Assembly (NCBI RefSeq): GCF_001905505.1
Contig: NZ_LIPG01000004.1
Coordinates: 806,001-870,000 of the forward strand
Source: Streptomyces sp. CB02058
GTDB taxonomy: Bacteria; Actinomycetota; Actinomycetes; Streptomycetales; Streptomycetaceae
Reading direction: 5' to 3'
Length of the DNA stretch: 64,000 bases
In this document: positions 44,382-52,115 of the stretch, piece by piece
Layout of the letters: each line of letters starts with the position of its first letter
Numbering within the stretch: position 1 is the stretch's first letter
Translations under genes and position numbers: made by a program
Notes under the pieces: generated by a model
What the model saw: only the letters and a program-made list of their open reading frames with translations
Databases searched by the model: none
Told to the model about the DNA's origin: nothing

Positions 44382-46211
44382 ATGCAGATTCGCGATCTTC
44401 CGTTTTCGGATCCCGGCGACCCCGATGTCCGTTCAGGACCACGCTTTCTGTTCTGGCTCGGCCGCAGTCAGCTCACCGGTCAGCTCAAGTCCCTCGGCTG
44501 GGGGCTGCTCCACCACTGTGCGATCGCCGGTCTTCCGCTCGCGGTCGGGCTCGCGGTCCAGGCCGTCGTCGACCGTTCCGGCCGGGACCTCGTGCTGGCC
44601 GGCGGCCTGCTCGTCGTCCTCGGCGCCCTCATCTCCGTGGGCGACACCATGCTCCACCGCACCGCGGTCACCAACTGGATCACCGCGGCGGCGCGGGTGC
44701 AGCAGCTGCTCGCCCGCAGGACCGCCGAGCTCGGCTCGGCACTGACCCGCCGGGTCGCCGCCGGTGAAGTGGTCGCCGTGTCGACGGGCGACGTCGAGAA
44801 GATCGGCTGGTTCGTCGAGGCGCTGTCGCGCTTCGCCGCCGCCGCGACCGCGCTCGTGCTGATCTGCGTCGGGCTGGTCTTCTATCTGCCCTCGCTCGGC
44901 GTGCTCGTCGCCGTCGCCACCCCCGTCCTGGCCCTGGCCGTCCTTCCGCTGCTCCCCCGCGCCACCCGCCGGGCGGACCTCCAGCGTGAGAAGGCGGGCC
45001 GCGCCACCGAGCTGGCGTCCGACACCGTCGCCGGGCTCCGGGTGCTGCGCGGCATCGGCGGCGAGGAGCTGTTCCTCGGCCGCTACCGCCGCGCCTCCCA
45101 GGAGGTCCGCAAGGCCGCCGTCCGCAGTGCGCGGATGTGGGCCCTCATCTCGGCGATCCAGGTGCTGCTGCCTGGAATTCTGCTGATCTCGCTGGTCTGG
45201 TACGGGGCGACGCTCGCCCGGGACGGCCGGATCGAGATCGGCCAGCTGGTCACCGTGTACAGCGCGGCGACGCTGATGCTCTTCCCCCTGCGCAACGTGG
45301 AGGAGATCGCCATGGCGTACTCCTTCTCGCGCCCGTCCGCGCAGCGCGCGGTCCGGGTGCTCTCCCTGCGGCGCACCGTCCGCCCCTCGACGCTCGAAGC
45401 GGTCACGCCCCGGGGCGACCTGTACGACCCGGTGACGGGCCTGATGGCGCCGCAGGGCCGGTTCACCGCCGTGGTCTGCGGCGATCCAGACGAGGCGGGG
45501 CGGCTGGCGGAGCGGCTCGGCGGCCACGCCGAGCCCGACGAGGCGCCGGAGCCGGTCCCCTCGGTGCTGCTGGGCGGTGTGCCGCTGGACGAGCTGCCGC
45601 TCGACACCGCGCGGACCGCTGTGCTGGTGCAGGACAAGGACCCGGTGCTGCTCTCCGGCACGCTCCGGGAACTGCTGGACATGCCGTCCTCGGGCCACGT
45701 CACGGCCGAGGAGGCGCTGGCTGCGGCGCAGTGCGGTGATGTGCTGGCCGCGCTGGCGCAGGCATCCGTCGACGCCGACGGCGATCCCATGAACACGCGG
45801 ATCACCGAACGCGGCAGATCCCTGTCCGGCGGGCAGCGGCAACGGCTCGCGCTGGCCCGTTCGCTGATCACCGACCCGGAGGTGCTGGTGCTCGACGAGC
45901 CGACGTCGGCGGTCGACTCCCACACGGAGGCCAGGGTCGCCGCCGGCATCCAGCGGCTGCGCGGCGGCCGTACGACGGTGGCGTTCGCCTCGTCCCCGTT
46001 GCTTCTGGACCTCGCCGACCGGGTCGTGCTCGTGCACGGCGGCACGGTCGTGGCGGCCGGCACGCACCGCGAACTGGTCCGGGACGAACCGCGCTACCGG
46101 GCGGTCGTCACCCGTGAGACCGATGACGAGACCGCGGCACGCGAGGAGTTCGCCGTGGTCGACGGCCTGCCGCCTGCCCGGGCGATCGAAGAAATCGAGG
46201 AGAGAGCATGA
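44382..46211 (+). CDS. ABC exporter half with degenerate Walker A
   Basis: A 609-aa half-transporter from ATG 44382 (MQIRDLPFSDPGDPD). Exporter membrane domain at ~35-330. The ATPase region has FTAVVCGDPDEAGRLAERL where Walker A should be: no GK(S/T). The signature SLSGGQRQRLALARSL and Walker B LVLDEPTSAVD are intact; the H-loop is replaced (TVAFASSPLL). Such asymmetric halves pair with a partner: here the next gene, overlapping by 4 nt (ATGA). One ATP site would be made from the partner's Walker A and this signature. Substrate unknown; the neighbours give no hint. Confidence 0.9.
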   Translation: MQIRDLPFSDPGDPDVRSGPRFLFWLGRSQLTGQLKSLGWGLLHHCAIAGLPLAVGLAVQAVVDRSGRDLVLAGGLLVVLGALISVGDTMLHRTAVTNWITAAARVQQLLARRTAELGSALTRRVAAGEVVAVSTGDVEKIGWFVEALSRFAAAATALVLICVGLVFYLPSLGVLVAVATPVLALAVLPLLPRATRRADLQREKAGRATELASDTVAGLRVLRGIGGEELFLGRYRRASQEVRKAAVRSARMWALISAIQVLLPGILLISLVWYGATLARDGRIEIGQLVTVYSAATLMLFPLRNVEEIAMAYSFSRPSAQRAVRVLSLRRTVRPSTLEAVTPRGDLYDPVTGLMAPQGRFTAVVCGDPDEAGRLAERLGGHAEPDEAPEPVPSVLLGGVPLDELPLDTARTAVLVQDKDPVLLSGTLRELLDMPSSGHVTAEEALAAAQCGDVLAALAQASVDADGDPMNTRITERGRSLSGGQRQRLALARSLITDPEVLVLDEPTSAVDSHTEARVAAGIQRLRGGRTTVAFASSPLLLDLADRVVLVHGGTVVAAGTHRELVRDEPRYRAVVTRETDDETAAREEFAVVDGLPPARAIEEIEERA

Positions 46212-47989
46212 TCGGCCTGGCCCCACCGGCGTACGACCCGGCCGCCCCCGAGTCGGCGACGACCCTGCCGGTCGGTACGCCGACGACCGTGCGGACCTAT
46301 GTGCGCGCCCTGCTGCGGCGTCACCGGAGGCCGTTCGCGGTGCTCATCGCGGTCAACGCGATCGCTGTGATCGCGTCGATCACCGGCCCGTACCTCCTGG
46401 GCGGGCTGGTCGAGGACCTCTCCAACGGCGTCACCGATCTCCATCTGGAGCGCACCGCCGCCGTGTTCGCCCTGGCCCTGGTCGTGCAGACCGTGTTCAC
46501 ACGGACCATGCGGCTGCGCGGGGCCATGCTCGGCGAGGAGATGCTCGCCGATCTGCGTGAGGACTTCCTCGTACGGTCGGTCGGGCTGCCGCCAGGCGTC
46601 CTGGAGCGGGCCGGCACCGGGGACCTGCTGTCCAGGATCACGACGGACATCGACCGGCTGGCCAACGCGATGCGTGAGGCCGTGCCGCAGCTGGCGATCG
46701 GCGTGGTCTGGGCGGGGCTGCTCCTCGGCGCGCTCACCGTCACCGCCCCGCCCCTGGCGCTCGCCGCTCTGATCGCGGTTCCGGTGCTGGTCGTCGGCTG
46801 CCGCTGGTACTTCCGGCGGGCGCCCTCCGCGTACCGCTCGGAGGCGGCCGGCTATGCGGCGGTGGCCGCGGTGCTCGCCGAGACCGTGGACGCGGGGCGG
46901 ACCGTGGAGGCCCACCGTCTGGGGGACCGCAGGGTCGCGCTGTCGGACCGGCGGGTGGAGCAGTGGACCGCCTGGGAGCGGTACACCCTGTTCCTGCGCT
47001 CCGTGCTCTTCCCCGTCATCAACACCACGTATGTGACGATCCTCGGCGCGGTGCTGCTCCTGGGCGGCTGGTTCGTGATGGAGGACTGGATCACGGTCGG
47101 CCAGCTGACGACGGGCGCGCTGCTGGCCCAGATGATGGTGGACCCCATCGGCCTGATCCTGCGCTGGTACGACGAACTCCAGGTCGCCCAGGTGTCGCTG
47201 GCCAGGCTCGTCGGCGTACGGGAGATCGAGCCGCACGCGGGTGACGAGGGCGTCGGACCCGAGGGCCGCGAGGTCCGGGCCGACGAGGTCCGCTTCGGCT
47301 ACCGCGAGGGCGTCGACGTCCTGCACCAGGTGTCGCTGGACGTCGCCCCGGGGACTCGGCTGGCGCTGGTCGGTCCTTCGGGTGCGGGCAAGTCGACCCT
47401 GGGACGGCTCCTGGCCGGGATCTACGCTCCCCGGGCCGGTTCGGTGACCCTGGGAGGCGCGGAGCTGTCCCGGATGCCGGCGGAGCGGGTGCGCACCCAT
47501 GTGGCCCTCGTCAACCAGGAGCACCACGTGTTCGTCGGCTCGCTCCGCGACAATCTCCTGCTCGCCCGTACGGACGCCGAGGACGCCGAGCTGTGGGCCT
47601 CGCTCGCGGCGGTGGACGCGGACGGCTGGGCGAAGGCGCTGGAGGAGGGCCTGGACACCGAGGTCGGCTCGGGCGGTCTGGCCCTCACCCCGGCGCAGGC
47701 GCAGCAGATCGCCCTGGCGCGGCTGGTCCTGGCGGACCCGCACACGCTGGTGCTGGACGAGGCGACGTCGCTGCTCGATCCCCGGGCGGCGCGTCATCTG
47801 GAGCGTTCGCTGGCCAAGGTGCTGGACGGCCGTACGGTCGTGGCGATCGCCCACCGGCTGCACACCGCGCACGACGCGGATGTCATCGCGGTCGTCGAGG
47901 ACGGCCGGATCGCCGAACTGGGCAGCCATGACGAACTGGTGGCGGCGGACGGCGCCTACGCGGCTCTGTGGCGCTCCTGGCACGGGTGA
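46208..47989 (+). CDS. ABC exporter half, partner with degenerate signature
   Basis: A 593-aa half-transporter, ATG 46208 overlapping the previous stop. Membrane domain ~40-320 (HRRPFAVLIAVNAIAVIASITGP). The ATPase has canonical Walker A LVGPSGAGKSTLGRLLAG, Q-loop ALVNQEHHVF, Walker B LVLDEATSLLD and H-loop AIAHRLHTAHD, but the signature reads LALTPAQAQQIALARL rather than LSGGQ. This complements the first half exactly, so the pair should make a heterodimer with one competent ATP site. Confidence 0.93.
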   Translation: MIGLAPPAYDPAAPESATTLPVGTPTTVRTYVRALLRRHRRPFAVLIAVNAIAVIASITGPYLLGGLVEDLSNGVTDLHLERTAAVFALALVVQTVFTRTMRLRGAMLGEEMLADLREDFLVRSVGLPPGVLERAGTGDLLSRITTDIDRLANAMREAVPQLAIGVVWAGLLLGALTVTAPPLALAALIAVPVLVVGCRWYFRRAPSAYRSEAAGYAAVAAVLAETVDAGRTVEAHRLGDRRVALSDRRVEQWTAWERYTLFLRSVLFPVINTTYVTILGAVLLLGGWFVMEDWITVGQLTTGALLAQMMVDPIGLILRWYDELQVAQVSLARLVGVREIEPHAGDEGVGPEGREVRADEVRFGYREGVDVLHQVSLDVAPGTRLALVGPSGAGKSTLGRLLAGIYAPRAGSVTLGGAELSRMPAERVRTHVALVNQEHHVFVGSLRDNLLLARTDAEDAELWASLAAVDADGWAKALEEGLDTEVGSGGLALTPAQAQQIALARLVLADPHTLVLDEATSLLDPRAARHLERSLAKVLDGRTVVAIAHRLHTAHDADVIAVVEDGRIAELGSHDELVAADGAYAALWRSWHG

Positions 47990-48131
47990 GGGCCGCGTCG
48001 CCGCGTCGCACGCGCCGGGACCGCCGCACAAGAGGCGAAGTCGGTCCCCTCCGGTAAGGATATGGAGTGACTGGCCCCGGATACGGGGCAGGCGAGCGAT
48101 GACCGCGTAGGACCGAGAAGGGACGCACACC

Positions 48132-49493
48132 GTGGCACGACCCAAAATTCTCGTCGTCGGCGCCGGCTTCGCCGGGGTCGAGTGCGTGCGCCGTCTGGAG
48201 CGCAGCCTCGTCCCCGGGGAGGCGGAGATCGCGCTCGTCACCCCGTTCTCCTACCAGCTCTACCTGCCACTGCTGCCCCAGGTCGCCTCCGGGGTACTGA
48301 CCCCCCAGTCGGTCGCCGTCTCGCTGCGCCGTAGCCGGCGCCACCGCACCCGGATCGTGCCGGGCGGGGCCATCGGAGTGGACACGAAGGCGAAGGTCTG
48401 CGTGGTCCGCAAGATCACGGACGAGATCGTGAACGAGCCGTACGACTACCTCGTACTGGCCGCGGGAAGCGTCACCCGGACCTTCGACATCCCGGGGCTG
48501 CTCGACAACGCCCGGGGCATGAAGACGCTGGCCGAGGCGGCCTACATCCGGGACCACGTCATCTCCCAGCTCGACCTCGCCGACGCGAGCCACGACGAGG
48601 AGGAGCGGGCGTCCCGGCTGCAGTTCGTGGTGGTGGGAGGCGGCTACGCCGGTACGGAGACGGCCGCGTGCCTGCAACTGCTCACCACCAACGCCGTCAA
48701 GCACTACCCCCGGCTGGATCCCAAGCTGATCAAGTGGCATCTGATCGACATCGCGCCCAAGCTCATGCCGGAGCTCGGCGACAAGCTGGGCGCCAGCGCC
48801 CTGGAGATCCTGCGCAAGCGTGGCATCGAGGTCTCGCTCGGTGTCTCGGTGGCCGAGGCCGGACCGGACAAGGTGACCTTCACGGACGGCCGGGTGCTGC
48901 CCTGCCGGACGCTGATCTGGACCGCCGGGGTCGCGGCGAGCCCGCTCGTCGCGACGCTGGAGGCCGAGACCGTGCGGGGACGGCTGGCGGTGACCCCGGA
49001 GATGTCACTGCCCGGCGTGGACGGGGTGTTCGCCCTCGGCGACGCGGCGGCCGTGCCCGATCTGGCCAAGGGGGACGGTGCGATCTGCCCGCCCACCGCG
49101 CAGCACGCGATGCGTCAGGGCCGCGCGCTCGCCGACAACATCATCGCGCAGCTGCGCGGGCGCCCGCTCCAGCCGTACGTCCACAAGGACCTCGGGCTCG
49201 TCGTGGACCTGGGCGGCCGGGACGCGGTGTCCAAGCCGCTGGGCATCGAGCTCAGGGGCATGCCCGCCCAGGCCGCCGCGCGCGGCTACCACTGGGCGGC
49301 GCTGCGGACCAATGTCGCCAAGACCCGGGTCATGACGAACTGGCTGCTGAACGCGATCGCCGGTGACGACTTCGTGCGCACGGGGTTCCAGTCGCGCAAG
49401 CCGGCGACCCTGCGCGATTTCGAGTACACCGACGCCTATCTGACACCGGAGGAGCTCCGCGCCCACATCGCGGGCGTGGACCACCGCGGCTGA
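48132..49493 (+). CDS. ndh: Type II NADH dehydrogenase (NDH-2 family)
   Basis: A 453-aa flavoprotein from GTG 48132. First FAD fold ILVVGAGFAGVECVRRL, FSYQLYLPLLPQVASG, DYLVLAAGSVTRTFDIPGL; the NADH fold FVVVGGGYAGTETAACL; the conserved RTLIWTAGVAASPLV and the FAD-closing VFALGDAAAVPD. The C-terminal region (WAALRTNVAKTRVMTNWLLNAIAG) is the amphipathic membrane-binding segment. NDH-2 moves electrons from NADH to menaquinone without pumping protons. Single gene with its own promoter region (142-nt gap). Confidence 0.9.
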   Translation: MARPKILVVGAGFAGVECVRRLERSLVPGEAEIALVTPFSYQLYLPLLPQVASGVLTPQSVAVSLRRSRRHRTRIVPGGAIGVDTKAKVCVVRKITDEIVNEPYDYLVLAAGSVTRTFDIPGLLDNARGMKTLAEAAYIRDHVISQLDLADASHDEEERASRLQFVVVGGGYAGTETAACLQLLTTNAVKHYPRLDPKLIKWHLIDIAPKLMPELGDKLGASALEILRKRGIEVSLGVSVAEAGPDKVTFTDGRVLPCRTLIWTAGVAASPLVATLEAETVRGRLAVTPEMSLPGVDGVFALGDAAAVPDLAKGDGAICPPTAQHAMRQGRALADNIIAQLRGRPLQPYVHKDLGLVVDLGGRDAVSKPLGIELRGMPAQAAARGYHWAALRTNVAKTRVMTNWLLNAIAGDDFVRTGFQSRKPATLRDFEYTDAYLTPEELRAHIAGVDHRG

Positions 49494-49536
49494 TCCGGCC
49501 GCCCGGCTTCCCGGCCTCCGCCTCGCGGCGGGGGCC

Positions 49537-49614
49537 GGTGTCATGTCCGGTCGGCGAGCACCGTACCGACCGCCGGTGTCACGTCCGGCGGGACAGCACC
49601 GTCCCGACCGTGTC
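49537..49614. repeat. Tandem duplication at the 3' end of the ligase gene
   Basis: About 38 bp occur twice in tandem with several substitutions. Read on the minus strand they give TVGTVLSRRT-stop (the ligase end) and then PAVGTVLADRT-stop. The second copy lies beyond the current stop and looks like a duplicated gene end. Confidence 0.7.
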
Positions 49615-51114
49615 CGCTTCGTCGGCCCGTTTGTCCTCCCGGTAGCGCAGGACGCGGGCGAAGCGCAGGGTGACCCCCGCCGGGTAGCGGGTGGAGGTCT
49701 GCAGTCCGTCGTAGCCGATCTCGACCACGAGTTCCGGGCGGACGGTGACCACGTGCCCGTCGTCGCCGGTGGACAGCTCCCGCAGGCGCTCGGTCTGCCA
49801 GCTGAGCATCGCGTCCGTGAGCCCCTTGAAGGTCTTGCCGAGCATCGCGAACGTACCGTCCTCCCTGCGTGCGCCCAGGTGCAGGTTGGAGAGCTTCCCG
49901 GTGCGTCGGCCGTGGCCCCATTCGGCGGCCAGGACCACCAGGTCCAGGGTGTGTACGGGCTTCACCTTCAGCCAGGAGGCACCCCGCCGGCCCGCGCTGT
50001 ACGCCGCCTCCGCGCCCTTGACCACCACCCCCTCGTGGCCGCGGGCCAGTGTCGCCTCGGCGAATTCCAGCGCGGCCGTGCGCTGCGCGTCGTCCCCGGG
50101 GTCCTCCACGGTGACGCGCCGGACGCGCATCGGTTCGGGCACCAGCCCGGCCAGTTCCCGGTGCCGCTCGGTGAGGGGGAGGTCGAGGAGTTCGCGTCCG
50201 TCGACGGACAGCACGTCGAAGAAGACGGGGACCACGGGTACGGCGTCCGCCGCGGTGACGACGTCACGCCGTGAGCCCACCCGGCCCGCCGTCTCCTGGA
50301 AGGGCCGGGGCCTCCCGTCGGGGCCGAGGGCGATCGCCTCGCCGTCGAGGACGAAGCGGCCGGCGGGAAAACCGGTCACCGCGGCGGCGAGCTCGGGGAG
50401 CCGGTCGCTGATGTCGTCGAGCGTGCGGGTGTAGACGCGCACGTGCGGCCCGTCCCGGTGCACCTGTACGCGGATGCCGTCCAGCTTCTCCTCGACGGCG
50501 CAGGGTCCCAGCCGGTCGATCGCCTCGGCCACCGAGCGGGCGGTGTGCGCCAGCATGGGCTGGACCGGCCGTCCGACGGTGAGCCGGAAGGACGCGAGAA
50601 CTCCGGGGCCCTCGGCGAGCACCGCACGCGCGACGGGCGCGAGGGATCCGGCGAGCATGACCGCGCGCCGCACCTCGGGACGCGCCGCTCCCGCGGCATC
50701 GGCCAGGGCGTCGACCGCGACGGCGTCCAGCGCTCCCTGGCGCACCTCCCCGGTGAGCAGTCCGCGCAGGAAGTACTGCTCGTCCGCGGTGGCGGCGCCG
50801 AGCAGCCCGGCGAGGCGCTCCTTACGGGCGGACTGCGAGCCGGGGCCGGTCAGGGCCCCGATCGCGGTCAGCTCCGTGTGCGTCTCCACCACGGTCAGCG
50901 TGGGCTCCTCCGCGGGTGTCACCGGCACGCGCAGGGTGCTCCAGCCGATCCCGAGCCGCCCCTGCGGGAGGCGGCCGGCGAGATACGGGATGACGACCGG
51001 GACGTCGTCGGGGCCCGCCTCCCGGAAGAGCTCGGCCAGCAGGGCCGTCTTCCGGGTCCGGGCCGAGGTCGCGGCGACCTCCAGGGACACATGGGCGAGC
51101 CTGGCGAGCAGCAT
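49579..51114 (-). CDS. lig: ATP-dependent DNA ligase
   Basis: A 511-aa ligase. The N-terminal ~190 residues form the helical DNA-binding domain (RKERLAGLLGAATADEQYFLRGLLTGEVRQGAL). Motif I, CAVEEKLDGIRVQVHRDG, holds the adenylated lysine near residue 210. Motif III is at FVLDGEAIALG, motif IV at HEGVVVKG, motif V at WLKVKPVHTLDLVVLAAEWGHGRR. The OB-fold C-terminus ends near ATGs of no other gene. Actinobacteria keep NAD-dependent LigA for replication; this class is accessory, used in repair. It converges with the ndh gene, and the 3' end is partly duplicated. Confidence 0.95.
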   Translation of the reverse strand: MLLARLAHVSLEVAATSARTRKTALLAELFREAGPDDVPVVIPYLAGRLPQGRLGIGWSTLRVPVTPAEEPTLTVVETHTELTAIGALTGPGSQSARKERLAGLLGAATADEQYFLRGLLTGEVRQGALDAVAVDALADAAGAARPEVRRAVMLAGSLAPVARAVLAEGPGVLASFRLTVGRPVQPMLAHTARSVAEAIDRLGPCAVEEKLDGIRVQVHRDGPHVRVYTRTLDDISDRLPELAAAVTGFPAGRFVLDGEAIALGPDGRPRPFQETAGRVGSRRDVVTAADAVPVVPVFFDVLSVDGRELLDLPLTERHRELAGLVPEPMRVRRVTVEDPGDDAQRTAALEFAEATLARGHEGVVVKGAEAAYSAGRRGASWLKVKPVHTLDLVVLAAEWGHGRRTGKLSNLHLGARREDGTFAMLGKTFKGLTDAMLSWQTERLRELSTGDDGHVVTVRPELVVEIGYDGLQTSTRYPAGVTLRFARVLRYREDKRADEADTVGTVLSRRT

Positions 51115-51167
51115 GCCGCCATGGTCCTACGGCTGCGTGCCCACCGCTCCCGGAGAGGTGCGGGGCG

Positions 51168-51959
51168 TCATATGACGTTGAGCGCCGCCGCCGCGCCGAC
51201 TCCCCCGAGGATCATGAAGGCGGGCATCAGCACCTTGAGCTCGACCCAGCTGCCGGCCCGGAAGCGCATGGCCTTCGGCGGTCCCAGCGGGTACCAGCGC
51301 TTGCGGCCCAGCGGGATGGGCCACAGGATCGGGCAGCCCGAGACCGTCAGCGCGTCGCCGATGTCGTGGACGAGGGCGCCGAGCACGATCGGCAGACCGA
51401 GCCAGAGGTACTCCTGACCCGGCGCTTCGAACAGCCAGCTCGAACCGTTGCCCGGCTGGTCCAGCACACCGGCCAGGATCCAGGCGCTGGTCGCGCCGAG
51501 CAGCCATACGAGGACGTCGCTGGACACCCGCGCCGCCCGCCACAGGAGCCCCTCGACCGCGAGGACGAGGTGGACGAAGAGGATCGCCAGTACCGCCCAG
51601 CGGCCACCGGTGATCGCGGCGACGGAGGCGGCTCCGCCGATCAGCACGGCCCAGAGCCAGGTGTGCGTGAGGGTGCGGTGGCCGCCGGTCCTGCGGGGGT
51701 CGCCGGGCCCCTTGGTCGCCTTGTAGACGGCGTAGGAGAGTTTGTCGACGATCTCGCAGAGAGCCTTGGAGACGGGCCCGAAGGCACGCGAGATGGTCGC
51801 CGACTTGTGGTCGAGGTCCGGGGCGAGTGCCGCGCCGGCGGTGATCAGCGCCCCGACGACGAGGACGGGCCAGGGCATCGTGTGGCCCGCGGCTGCGGCC
51901 GCGGCACCCACCCCCAGCCAGGCCGCCGCCCCTGACAGAGAGTGTGCCGGTCCCATCAT
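51168..51959 (-). CDS. YdjM-like membrane-bound metal-dependent hydrolase
   Basis: A 263-aa membrane protein, start at ATG 51959 or 51956 (MMGPAHSLSGAAAWL). Five or more hydrophobic helices. Conserved polar sites of the LexA-regulated YdjM family: GPAHSLSG, ALAPDLDHKSATISRAF, GGHRTLTHTWLWAVL and VLGALVHDIGDALTVSGCPILWP, with His/Asp placed as metal ligands at the membrane face. The family is described as membrane-bound phospholipase/hydrolase-like. It lies 53 nt downstream of the helicase promoter region in divergent orientation. Substrate unknown. Confidence 0.88.
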   Translation of the reverse strand: MMGPAHSLSGAAAWLGVGAAAAAAGHTMPWPVLVVGALITAGAALAPDLDHKSATISRAFGPVSKALCEIVDKLSYAVYKATKGPGDPRRTGGHRTLTHTWLWAVLIGGAASVAAITGGRWAVLAILFVHLVLAVEGLLWRAARVSSDVLVWLLGATSAWILAGVLDQPGNGSSWLFEAPGQEYLWLGLPIVLGALVHDIGDALTVSGCPILWPIPLGRKRWYPLGPPKAMRFRAGSWVELKVLMPAFMILGGVGAAAALNVI

Positions 51960-52115
51960 GGCTTTTCCCGCCCCCATCGTGGTTCGGCCGTGTGCTGCGG
52001 CCGGGCCGCCATTGTCTGTGCGAGGCGGCCGAGTTGAGTGGGCAGCGTATCGTCCGTGATCTTCACCCGGTCCTCCGGTTCCCTCATCCGGGCAGGAGGC
52101 AGGCAAGATGGGGGC

